Shown here: positions 36,532 to 44,885 of the stretch, piece by piece
Position numbering within the stretch: position 1 is the first letter of the stretch
Layout: the number at the start of each line of letters is the position of its first letter
NCBI RefSeq assembly: GCF_030296935.1
Contig: NZ_AP028032.1
Span: 1,612,001-1,676,000 of the forward strand
Direction: 5' to 3'
Source: Coprobacter fastidiosus
Lineage (GTDB): Bacteria; Bacteroidota; Bacteroidia; Bacteroidales; Coprobacteraceae
Length of the DNA: 64,000 nt
Made by a program: the position numbers and the translations under genes
The notes under the pieces: generated by a model
Told to the model about the DNA's origin: nothing
Databases searched by the model: none
The model's input: the letters and a program-made list of their open reading frames with translations, nothing else

Positions 36532-38619
36532 ATGAAACGGGAAACTGTAAAATCATTTTTTGGTAAAACGCTTATATTTCAAATCTTGTTTTTTGTTGCA
36601 GCGCTTTTTCTGACAATATATTTCTTTCCTCGCGAAGAGAAATTCCGTTATCATTTCCAAGAAGGAAAACCCTGGAAATACGGTTTATTAACAGCTTCTT
36701 TCGACTTTCCTATTTACAAAAGCCAAGAACAGATAAAAAAAGAACAAGACAGCATTCTACAACAATTTCAACCTTTCTATGTCGAAAACGCATCGATCGG
36801 GAAACAACAGATAGCAAAATTTCAACAAGCATATAAAAACGACTTGAAAGACCGATTACCTCATCATCTTTATAACTATACGATAACCGCTTTAGACAAT
36901 ATATATAAACAAGGGATCATTTCATCCGGAGAATATGATAAGCTACAAAAAGAACATATCGAGAACATCCGCATACTCAATAACAATATTGCCCGTGAAT
37001 ATCAGGTCAGTCAGTTACGTTCACCTCGTACTGCTTACGAGCAGATTATAAATAGTCTTCCGGACGAGGCAAGCAAAGACCTTTTACGCACCTGCAATCT
37101 CAATACCTACTTAGTCGAGAACATGGTTTTCGATAGTACTACGACAAAAAAAATAAGATACGAGCTTTTACAACGGATATCGGCATCCTCCGGTATCGTA
37201 CAAGCCGGTGAAAGAATTATTGACCGGGGCGAAATCGTCTCTCCTCATACCTATCAGATTTTAAAATCATTGGAAACGGTAACCCTCAAGAAAAAAATCA
37301 ATATGGACAGGAGAGAGACGACTCTGATCGGACAAGCTATCGTTATTACCTGTCTGTTCACTTTCTTTTATCTATTTTTAGCTCTTTTCCGTTCCCGGAT
37401 TTTCAAAGATATAAGAAGTTTGGGATTCCTGATGTTGATGATCGTATGTGTAACCTTGGCAGCATACATGATGACGCAAACCAGACTACAAGGCATATAT
37501 CTCGTCCCGTTTGCCATGTTACCGCTCACAGTCGTTACATTCCTCGATTCGCGAACAGCATTATATGCGCATCTGGTCACTGTCCTATTATGCGCATTCG
37601 CAGCACCGTTCCCATTAGAATTCATATTCTTGCAAATCATAGTGGGTATGACAGCAATAGACAGTCTCAGCGAATTAGTAAAAAGATCTCAATTGGTGCG
37701 TTGTGCTATACTCGTATTCATAGCTTACTGTGTAAGTTATGTAGGTTATACATTACTTACCGAAGGGGATTGGAGTAAACTCAATCCGAACATGTTCCTT
37801 TATTTTGGTATAAACGGAGTATTATTGCTATTTGCATATCTTCTGATTTATTTGCTCGAAAAGACATTCGGTTTCATTTCTAACGTTACCTTAGTAGAAT
37901 TGTCCGACATTAATTCTCCGGTACTCAGGCAACTCTCTGAAATCTGTCCCGGGACATTCCAACACTCCATGCAGATTTCAAATTTGGCGGCCGAAGCAGC
38001 GAACAAAATAGGGGCAAATGCTCAATTGGTAAGAACCGGCGCTTTATACCATGATATAGGAAAACTTGCAAATCCGGCATTCTTTACAGAAAATCAATCT
38101 GGAGTAAATCCTCATCATAATCTCTCATACGAACAAAGTGCCCAAATTATCATACAACATGTGAAAGACGGGATCAAAATGGCAGACAAACTGATGCTTC
38201 CTCAAGCCATCAAAGATTTTATCAGCACACATCACGGAAAAAGTAAAACCAAATATTTTTATAATTCATATAAAAACGAATTTCCGGATTTCAAAATCAA
38301 CGAAGACTCTTTTACTTATCCCGGACCGAATCCTTTTACTAAAGAAACAGGCATATTGATGATGGCGGATGCTGTCGAAGCAGCTTCCCGCAGTTTGAAA
38401 GAATATACCGAAGAGTCGATTTCAAAATTGGTAAACAATATTATAGATAGTCAGATTGCAGATGGTCTTTTCAAGAATACACCTTTAAGTTTCAGAGATG
38501 TAGAAACTATAAAAAACGTATTTATCGAGAAATTGAAAACAATGTATCATACACGCATCAGCTACCCTGAATTAAAAGAAGATCCGCATCGGAAGCCGGA
38601 TCAAACCAAACAACAATAA
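36532..38619 (+). CDS. PgpH-type 7TM-HD phosphohydrolase (c-di-AMP phosphodiesterase family)
   Basis: 695 aa. N-terminal membrane segment (about 12-30), an extracytoplasmic 7TMR-HDED sensor region (40-260), seven membrane helices (about 265-460), and a cytoplasmic HD domain with HSMQISNLA, YHDIGKL and STHHGKS. In the studied members this architecture hydrolyses c-di-AMP; here the function is inferred from family. The frame extends to a TTG at 36523; ATG 36532 is preferred. Adjacency to rel puts genes for two signalling nucleotides in one transcript. Confidence 0.88.
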   Translation: MKRETVKSFFGKTLIFQILFFVAALFLTIYFFPREEKFRYHFQEGKPWKYGLLTASFDFPIYKSQEQIKKEQDSILQQFQPFYVENASIGKQQIAKFQQAYKNDLKDRLPHHLYNYTITALDNIYKQGIISSGEYDKLQKEHIENIRILNNNIAREYQVSQLRSPRTAYEQIINSLPDEASKDLLRTCNLNTYLVENMVFDSTTTKKIRYELLQRISASSGIVQAGERIIDRGEIVSPHTYQILKSLETVTLKKKINMDRRETTLIGQAIVITCLFTFFYLFLALFRSRIFKDIRSLGFLMLMIVCVTLAAYMMTQTRLQGIYLVPFAMLPLTVVTFLDSRTALYAHLVTVLLCAFAAPFPLEFIFLQIIVGMTAIDSLSELVKRSQLVRCAILVFIAYCVSYVGYTLLTEGDWSKLNPNMFLYFGINGVLLLFAYLLIYLLEKTFGFISNVTLVELSDINSPVLRQLSEICPGTFQHSMQISNLAAEAANKIGANAQLVRTGALYHDIGKLANPAFFTENQSGVNPHHNLSYEQSAQIIIQHVKDGIKMADKLMLPQAIKDFISTHHGKSKTKYFYNSYKNEFPDFKINEDSFTYPGPNPFTKETGILMMADAVEAASRSLKEYTEESISKLVNNIIDSQIADGLFKNTPLSFRDVETIKNVFIEKLKTMYHTRISYPELKEDPHRKPDQTKQQ

Positions 38620-38782
38620 GAGAATTTACCCAAAGGATAAAGTAAAAATAATAACTTGTAATTTCAAAAACACATTCCATATCAAATTTCTATCTTGACA
38701 GAATAAAAATAAAAAATATGTAGGTAGATAAAGAAAATTTGTGTAATATTGCACTGTCAAAATAAATTGAAGCAGAGATAGA

Positions 38783-38842
38783 ATGAAACAGTTCCTGCAA
38801 TATTGTTTTATATATACTACTATTACAACAACCACCCCTTAG
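38783..38842 (+). CDS. Threonine operon leader peptide (thrL-like)
   Basis: 19-codon ORF ahead of thrA. It ends IYTTITTTTP before TAG: seven threonines and two isoleucines in its last ten codons plus ILE-TYR just before, the regulatory residues expected for a threonine-pathway attenuator. The stop codon lies within the first hairpin (ACCCCTTAGGGGG). A one-mismatch -7 box (TAATATTG, 38744-38751) is 31 nt upstream. It is too short for normal gene calling. Known thr leaders are best described in enteric bacteria; this one is recognised only by composition and position. Confidence 0.72.
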   Translation: MKQFLQYCFIYTTITTTTP

Positions 38843-39021
38843 GGGGTTTAAGTTGTCATATCCATCCTTTTGGTTCATAAATACCGATTATATGAACCTA
38901 TTCCATTGAAAATAAATTTATAAATTTGACCTTGTTCCGTTAATCAATACCGCTTTTCTGTATAAAAACAGAAAAGATACATTGTGCCGGACAAAAAATA
39001 AAAAAGATATATTTACAACTG
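38843..39021 (+). promoter_or_regulatory. Threonine attenuator leader with successive hairpins
   Basis: Untranslated leader between the leader peptide and thrA. Three hairpins are visible: ACCCC/GGGGG around the leader stop (38832-38845), extendable through ACAAC/GTTGT; a perfect 8-bp stem GGTTCATA (38872-38879) with TATGAACC (38891-38898); and a perfect 9-bp stem CTTTTCTGT (38953-38961) with ACAGAAAAG (38968-38976). None is followed by a long T-run, so the switch may act on transcription in a Bacteroidota-specific way or on translation. The pairing alternatives need folding. Confidence 0.5.
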
Positions 39022-41457
39022 ATGAAAGTATTAAAATTCGGAGGAACATCCGTAGGTTCCGTAGAAAGCATCAAAAACGTAAAGAAAATAGTAGAAGCCT
39101 GTGATGAACCAGTAATAGTAGTAGTATCCGCTTTAGGTGGTATTACCGATAAACTGATAGAGACCGCTCGTTTAGCAGGAACTGGAGATAGTGAATATCT
39201 AACTCATTTTAAAGGAATTATCCACAGGCATCATAACGTTATCGACGGGATCGTTCCGGAAAAACGTAAACAAGAAGTGCTCCAAATCGTAAACGAATTA
39301 TTAGACGAGCTCGGTAATATATTTCGGGGAGTATCGCTTATCAAAGACTTATCTGCCAAAACCCAAAATACCATAGTCAGTTACGGAGAACGGATATCAT
39401 CTGTGATTGTCAGCCGAGTGATTAACGATGCCGTACATTATGATTCACGGGAATTTATTAAAACAGAAGTCCAGTTCAACAAAAATATAGTTGATTTTGA
39501 TCTAACAAATGAACTGGTTAGGAAAACATTCAAAGAACTGCCGAAAGTCTCCTTAGTTCCGGGATTTATCTCTTCCGATAAAAAAAATAACGATGTAACC
39601 AATCTCGGAAGAGGTGGTTCAGATTACACTGCAGCGATCCTCGCAGCGGCATTAGGAGCATCGCGTCTGGAAATATGGACGGATGTCGATGGGTTCATGA
39701 CCGCCGATCCCCGAGTTATCAGCAACACTTATGTTATAGAACACCTGTCGTTTATCGAAGCGATGGAGTTATGTAATTTCGGGGCAAAAGTTATTTATCC
39801 TCCGACCATTTATCCGGTCTACCATAAAAATATACCTATCGTTATTAAAAACACTTTCAACCCGGAAGCTCAGGGAACATTAATAACTCAAGATTCTGCA
39901 TCAGGCGAAGGAAAGGCAATTAAAGGAATATCGTCGATCAACGATACCTGCTTAATTACCGTTACCGGACTTGGAATGGTAGGTGTTATTGGTATTAACT
40001 ACCGTATATTCAAGGCCCTTGCCAAATCAGGAGTAAGCGTATTTCTCGTATCTCAGGCATCCTCTGAGAATAACACTTCTTTCGCTGTAAAAAATGCAGA
40101 TGCAGATTTGGCGGTAAAAGTTCTCACCGAAGAGTTTGCTCAAGAAATTGAAATGGGTGAGATCAGCGAAATCAGTGCAGAGAAAGATCTCGCCACAGTA
40201 GCCATTGTAGGTGAAAATATGAAACACACTCCGGGTATTGCCGGGAAACTCTTCAACACTTTAGGACGTAACGGTATCAATGTCATCGCATGTGCGCAAG
40301 GAGCTTCGGAAACAAATATTTCTTTTGTAATAGAACTAAACAGTTTGAGAAAAGCTCTAAACGTAATTCATGACTCGTTTTTCTTGTCTAACGTACAAGT
40401 TCTCAATCTATTTATCACCGGTATAGGATTAGTGGGAAAAGACTTGTTAGAACAAATACGCAAGCAACAGCCCAACCTGCTCAAAGACAAATCACTCCGA
40501 CTGAATATCGTCGGATTGGCGAATTCAAAAAAATGCCTGTTCCGCCGGGAAGGCATTTCTCTCGACCATTATGAAGAAGAACTCAAGGCATCTCCGCTGT
40601 CGGCCAGTCCGGCAGCCATACGGGACGGTATCATTCAAATGAACATATTCAACTCGGTTTTTGTCGATTGTACTGCCAGCAATGAAATAGCAGGAATTTA
40701 TAAAGATCTTCTTAATCATAATGTTTCTGTCGTTGCGGCTAATAAAATCGCCGCTTCATCGGCCTATGACAACTATGCGGAACTGAAAAGAATAGCACGC
40801 AAACGGGACGTCAAGTTTTTGTTCGAAACGAATGTCGGAGCAGGATTGCCGATTATCAATACAATCAATAACCTGATCAATAGCGGGGATAAAATTCTGA
40901 AAATCGAAGCAGTAGTTTCCGGAACATTAAACTTTATCTTCAACGTTTTAAGTGAAGATATACCTTTAAGTAAAGCTATTCGGCTGGCTCAGGAATCAGG
41001 TTACAGCGAACCTGACCCCCGACTCGACTTAAACGGACAGGATGTGGTACGAAAGCTTGTCATTTTGGCAAGAGAAGCAGGATATCGGGTAGAACAAAGC
41101 GATGTTGTAAAAAAACTGTTCATCCCCGAAGAATATTTTCAGGGCTCTCTGGATGACTTCTGGAAACAAATTCCTAAACTCGACAAAGAATTTGAAGAAC
41201 GACGTAAAAAGCTGGTTTCCGAAAATAAGAGATACCGTTTTGTCGCAACTTTAGATGGAGGAAAAGTCGAAGTCGGGTTACAGGAAGTCGATAGCAAACA
41301 TCCTTTTTATCAATTAGAAGGAAGCAATAACGTAATATTAATCACAACCGATCGTTACAAAGAATATCCGATGGTTATCAAAGGATACGGTGCTGGAGCT
41401 ATGGTAACGGCAGCCGGTGTATTTGCCGATATTATCAGCATTGCCAACATTCGTTAG
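39022..41457 (+). CDS. thrA: ThrA, bifunctional aspartokinase / homoserine dehydrogenase
   Basis: 811 aa. Aspartokinase domain (1-290): KFGGTSVGS start, GRGGSDYTAAILA, and WTDVDGFMTADPR. Two ACT regulatory units (about 310-450) are followed by the homoserine dehydrogenase domain (about 460-811) with ITGIGLVGKDLL NAD(P)-binding, VAANKIA, and GAGLPIINT. It makes aspartyl-phosphate and, later, homoserine. First structural gene after the attenuator; 14 nt before the apgM-like gene. Confidence 0.95.
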   Translation: MKVLKFGGTSVGSVESIKNVKKIVEACDEPVIVVVSALGGITDKLIETARLAGTGDSEYLTHFKGIIHRHHNVIDGIVPEKRKQEVLQIVNELLDELGNIFRGVSLIKDLSAKTQNTIVSYGERISSVIVSRVINDAVHYDSREFIKTEVQFNKNIVDFDLTNELVRKTFKELPKVSLVPGFISSDKKNNDVTNLGRGGSDYTAAILAAALGASRLEIWTDVDGFMTADPRVISNTYVIEHLSFIEAMELCNFGAKVIYPPTIYPVYHKNIPIVIKNTFNPEAQGTLITQDSASGEGKAIKGISSINDTCLITVTGLGMVGVIGINYRIFKALAKSGVSVFLVSQASSENNTSFAVKNADADLAVKVLTEEFAQEIEMGEISEISAEKDLATVAIVGENMKHTPGIAGKLFNTLGRNGINVIACAQGASETNISFVIELNSLRKALNVIHDSFFLSNVQVLNLFITGIGLVGKDLLEQIRKQQPNLLKDKSLRLNIVGLANSKKCLFRREGISLDHYEEELKASPLSASPAAIRDGIIQMNIFNSVFVDCTASNEIAGIYKDLLNHNVSVVAANKIAASSAYDNYAELKRIARKRDVKFLFETNVGAGLPIINTINNLINSGDKILKIEAVVSGTLNFIFNVLSEDIPLSKAIRLAQESGYSEPDPRLDLNGQDVVRKLVILAREAGYRVEQSDVVKKLFIPEEYFQGSLDDFWKQIPKLDKEFEERRKKLVSENKRYRFVATLDGGKVEVGLQEVDSKHPFYQLEGSNNVILITTDRYKEYPMVIKGYGAGAMVTAAGVFADIISIANIR

Positions 41458-41471
41458 TAAAAAATATTATT

Positions 41472-42683
41472 ATGAAGTATATAATCGTATTAGGCGACGG
41501 AATGGCTGATGAGCCAATCGCCGAATTGGGAAATAAAACACCTCTCCAAGCTGCCGACACTCCAATTATGGACTGGCTCGCTTCACATGGAAGGTGCGGT
41601 CGCTTAAATACTGTTCCCGAAGGATTCGAACCAGGAAGTGAAATCGCAAACATGTCGGTTCTCGGATATGATCTATATAAAGTCTTCGAAGGAAGAGGTT
41701 CTTTAGAAGCTGCCAGTATGGGAGTAAACATCGAACCGGGAGAGATGGCTATGCGCTGTAATCTGATCTGTATAGAAAACGGAGTTATCAAGAATCACTC
41801 GGCCGGACACATTTCCAATGAAGAAGCATCTGAATTGATCAATTATCTACAAAAAGAGCTGGGAGGAAATGATGTGAATTTTTTCCCGGGAGTTTCATAC
41901 CGACATCTCCTTAAATTAAAAGGCGGAGACAAACGATTAAAATGTACACCTCCGCATGACGTTCCCGGAACTCCGGCAAACGAAGTGATGATAAAAGCTC
42001 TTGTCCCGGAAGCTCAGAAAACGGCAGACCGGTTGAACGAGCTTATCGTCAAATCCCAAGAACTATTATGTAATCATCCGGTAAATCTGAAAAGAAAAGC
42101 CGAAGGTAAAGATATGGCTAACAGTATATGGCCGTGGTCACCGGGCTACAAACCGCAAATGAAACCTATAACACAGCAATACGGCTTGCGTAACGGAGTA
42201 GTTATTTCAGCAGTCGATCTGATCAAAGGCATAGGTATTTACGCCGGATTGAGATCTATTGATGTAGAAGGGGCTACCGGATTATATGATACAAACTACG
42301 AGGGAAAAACCGAAGCTGCCATAGAAGCTTTGAAAGACAATGATTTTGTATATCTGCATATCGAAGCCAGTGACGAAGCCGGACATGAGGGAAACGCCTT
42401 ACTAAAGAAAAAGACTGTAGAGTTTTTAGATCATCGGGTTTTAAAGCGACTGGTAGAAGCTTCTCAAGAAATGGATGAACCCTTGACTATCGCTCTATTG
42501 CCAGATCATCCTACCCCATGTCGCATTCGCACCCACACCGCAGCCCCAGTTCCTTTTATAATTTACAAACCGGGAAAAGAACCCGACAATGTACAGACAT
42601 ACGATGAATTCAGTGTCGAGGAAGGATATTACGGGCTACTGAGTCAAGATGAATTTATTAAAGAATTATTCAAAAAAGATTGA
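41472..42683 (+). CDS. ApgM-like protein, probable homoserine kinase of the Thr operon
   Basis: 403 aa, alkaline-phosphatase superfamily, annotated in databases as cofactor-independent phosphoglycerate mutase. Metal/nucleophile motif LGDGMADEPI at the start, IANMSVLGYD, HIEASDEAGHEG and LPDHPTPCRIRTHT near the C-terminus. It lies between thrA and thrC, exactly where homoserine kinase is required, and no GHMP-type thrB is in the operon. In Bacteroides this family has been proposed, with genetic support to my recollection, as the homoserine kinase. Glycolytic mutase activity is the alternative. Confidence 0.85.
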   Translation: MKYIIVLGDGMADEPIAELGNKTPLQAADTPIMDWLASHGRCGRLNTVPEGFEPGSEIANMSVLGYDLYKVFEGRGSLEAASMGVNIEPGEMAMRCNLICIENGVIKNHSAGHISNEEASELINYLQKELGGNDVNFFPGVSYRHLLKLKGGDKRLKCTPPHDVPGTPANEVMIKALVPEAQKTADRLNELIVKSQELLCNHPVNLKRKAEGKDMANSIWPWSPGYKPQMKPITQQYGLRNGVVISAVDLIKGIGIYAGLRSIDVEGATGLYDTNYEGKTEAAIEALKDNDFVYLHIEASDEAGHEGNALLKKKTVEFLDHRVLKRLVEASQEMDEPLTIALLPDHPTPCRIRTHTAAPVPFIIYKPGKEPDNVQTYDEFSVEEGYYGLLSQDEFIKELFKKD

Positions 42684-42687
42684 TCAA

Positions 42688-43992
42688 ATGTATTATTACA
42701 GCACAAACAAACAGGCGGCTAAAGCAACTTTAGAGGAAGCGGTAATCAAAGGGTTAGCCTCCGACAAAGGTCTTTTTATGCCAGAAACTATAAAAAGGCT
42801 GCCCGATGCTTTTTACCACAATATCGGAGAAATGACTTTTCAAGAGATGTCATTTATCGTAGCAGAAGCTTTCTTCGGAGAAGATGTCGAAGCCGACATA
42901 TTAAAGGAAATTGTTTATGATACACTGAATTTCGATACTCCTCTTGTTCACGTTCATGACAATATATACAGTTTAGAACTGTTTCACGGACCGACATTAG
43001 CATTTAAAGACGTCGGAGGACGTTTTATGGCACGCCTATTAGGGCATTTCATTCGCAAAAAAGGAGAAAAAGAGGTTAATGTTTTAGTCGCCACATCCGG
43101 AGATACGGGCAGTGCCGTAGCAAACGGATTCTTAGGAGTACCCGGCATACGAGTATTTGTCTTGTATCCCAAAGGAAAAGTCAGTGAAATACAAGAAAAA
43201 CAGTTTACGACACTCGGCCAGAACATCACGGCTTTAGAAGTCGATGGGACATTCGATGATTGTCAATCTCTTGTGAAAGAAGCATTTATGGATAAAGAAT
43301 TGAATAAGGCCCTATTGCTGACATCAGCCAATTCTATTAACGTTGCCCGCTTTCTACCGCAATCTTTTTACTATTTCTATGCTTATGCACAATTAGCCCG
43401 CATAGAAAAAAACAAAGATGTTGTCTTCTGTGTTCCCAGCGGTAATTTCGGAAATATAACAGCCGGATTATTCGCTAAAAGAATGGGGCTTCCGGTTAAA
43501 CGATTTATTGCAGCAAACAATCGGAACGACATATTCTTACAATATCTCATTACCGGTAAATATGAACCTCGTCCTTCTATACCGACGATAGCCAATGCCA
43601 TGGATGTCGGTAATCCCAGCAATTTCGCCAGGATATTGGATCTATACGAAAATTCCCATGAAGCTATCTGTAAAGAAATAAGCGGAGTCAGTTATACAGA
43701 TGATCAGATACGCGAAACTCTTAGTGAAGTATATAAAAAGTATAATTACCTACTCGATCCTCACGGAACTTGCGGCTATCGTGCTTTAACAGAAAAGTTA
43801 GAAAATGGAGAAACCGGTATTTTCCTGGAAACAGCACACCCTGCCAAATTCTTGGAAACAGTGGAAGGAGTTATCAACACCCCTGTTAATATTCCGGATA
43901 CCCTTTTAAAATTCATGCATGGGAAGAAAAAAAGTATCGAAATACCCGCCTCATTCATACCATTTAAACGATTGTTGCTCAATACAAAATAA
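42688..43992 (+). CDS. thrC: ThrC, threonine synthase
   Basis: 434-aa PLP enzyme converting O-phosphohomoserine to threonine. PLP lysine in GPTLAFKDVGG, phosphate-binding SGDTGSAVA, and PSGNFGN. The ATG at 42688 (MYYYSTNKQAA) is the family start; the frame is open further up but would overlap the upstream gene by 35 bp. Last gene of thrL-thrA-apgM-thrC, closed by a strong terminator 8 bp on. Confidence 0.95.
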   Translation: MYYYSTNKQAAKATLEEAVIKGLASDKGLFMPETIKRLPDAFYHNIGEMTFQEMSFIVAEAFFGEDVEADILKEIVYDTLNFDTPLVHVHDNIYSLELFHGPTLAFKDVGGRFMARLLGHFIRKKGEKEVNVLVATSGDTGSAVANGFLGVPGIRVFVLYPKGKVSEIQEKQFTTLGQNITALEVDGTFDDCQSLVKEAFMDKELNKALLLTSANSINVARFLPQSFYYFYAYAQLARIEKNKDVVFCVPSGNFGNITAGLFAKRMGLPVKRFIAANNRNDIFLQYLITGKYEPRPSIPTIANAMDVGNPSNFARILDLYENSHEAICKEISGVSYTDDQIRETLSEVYKKYNYLLDPHGTCGYRALTEKLENGETGIFLETAHPAKFLETVEGVINTPVNIPDTLLKFMHGKKKSIEIPASFIPFKRLLLNTK

Positions 43993-43999
43993 TTTATAT

Positions 44000-44046
44000 A
44001 AACAGGTTATCAACAATTTGAAAGCAGTATGTTGATAACCTGTTTA
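44000..44046 (+). terminator. Terminator of the threonine operon
   Basis: 16-bp perfect stem, AAACAGGTTATCAACA pairing with TGTTGATAACCTGTTT, loop 14 nt, 7 bp after the thrC stop codon. Confidence 0.85.
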
Positions 44047-44175
44047 TTCATCTTTTCCATCATATCATTAAACCTTTCTCCCTAATTATTATCTAAATAA
44101 AATAAACTTCATTGGATAGCAAACATTCATACATAAAAACCTGTTCTTCTAATAAAACCCGATAATTCTATCGAT

Positions 44176-44736
44176 ATGAAAAATATAATAACAATTATAG
44201 TTTGCTTTCTAATGGGAATCGGAATGGCATCCCAATTGCATTCGAGTGAAAAAATAACCCAAAAGAAAAATCGCAAATACAATACTCCCGATTCCACCGA
44301 CATGAAATATCATGCTCAAGCTCTTGCGGCATTAAAAGACAGCACTTTTGTTTTCAACACGAACCAAATCATTTTTAATAACGGAATCAGTACATCTGTA
44401 AGTTCTGTAACCAATTTTATTTCCCTAAATAAAAATCGGGTAGTCATACAAATAGCATTTGATATTCCATATATAGGATATAACGGTTTAGGAGGCATTA
44501 CGGTAGAAGGACATATCTCGACCGTTAAAATGAGAACGGACAAAAAGGGTTTCACCCGTTATGAATTTTATGCAAACGGAACAGGTATTTCTGCCAGAGT
44601 CGAATTGACTTTACACCCGACAAATAACTCTGCAACAGCAATTATTTCTCCGAATTTCAACAGCAAACAATTAAATTTGAACGGAAGCATATCTCCTATG
44701 AACAAAGCCTATATTTATAAAGGAACGTCTCTATAA
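44176..44736 (+). CDS. DUF4251 exported protein
   Basis: 186 aa with an N-terminal signal peptide (MKNIITIIVCFLMGIGMA). DUF4251 pattern: KDSTFVFNTNQIIFNNG, then RVVIQIAFDIPYIGYNGLGGITVEG, and VELTLHPTNNSATAII. Common in Bacteroidota; function unknown, predicted periplasmic beta-rich. It has no obvious functional link to its neighbours. The 183-bp gap before it holds the threonine terminator and no exact -7 box. Confidence 0.8.
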   Translation: MKNIITIIVCFLMGIGMASQLHSSEKITQKKNRKYNTPDSTDMKYHAQALAALKDSTFVFNTNQIIFNNGISTSVSSVTNFISLNKNRVVIQIAFDIPYIGYNGLGGITVEGHISTVKMRTDKKGFTRYEFYANGTGISARVELTLHPTNNSATAIISPNFNSKQLNLNGSISPMNKAYIYKGTSL

Positions 44737-44845
44737 CTGCAAAAACTTCGGAACAATTTCTTCCCAAAACAATTAAAATGAGAAATACGCTCCAAATTTC
44801 TTATTTTATGACACATTTACACCTTAGTGTATGCTATTCTTTCTG

Positions 44846-44853
44846 TATTTTTG
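44846..44853 (+). promoter_or_regulatory. Predicted -7 promoter box for GH36 gene
   Basis: TATTTTTG, exact TAnnTTTG match, 32 nt before the ATG at 44886. Confidence 0.5.
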
Positions 44854-44885
44854 TAATATAAACTTTAACCTCCTAACAAAATACG

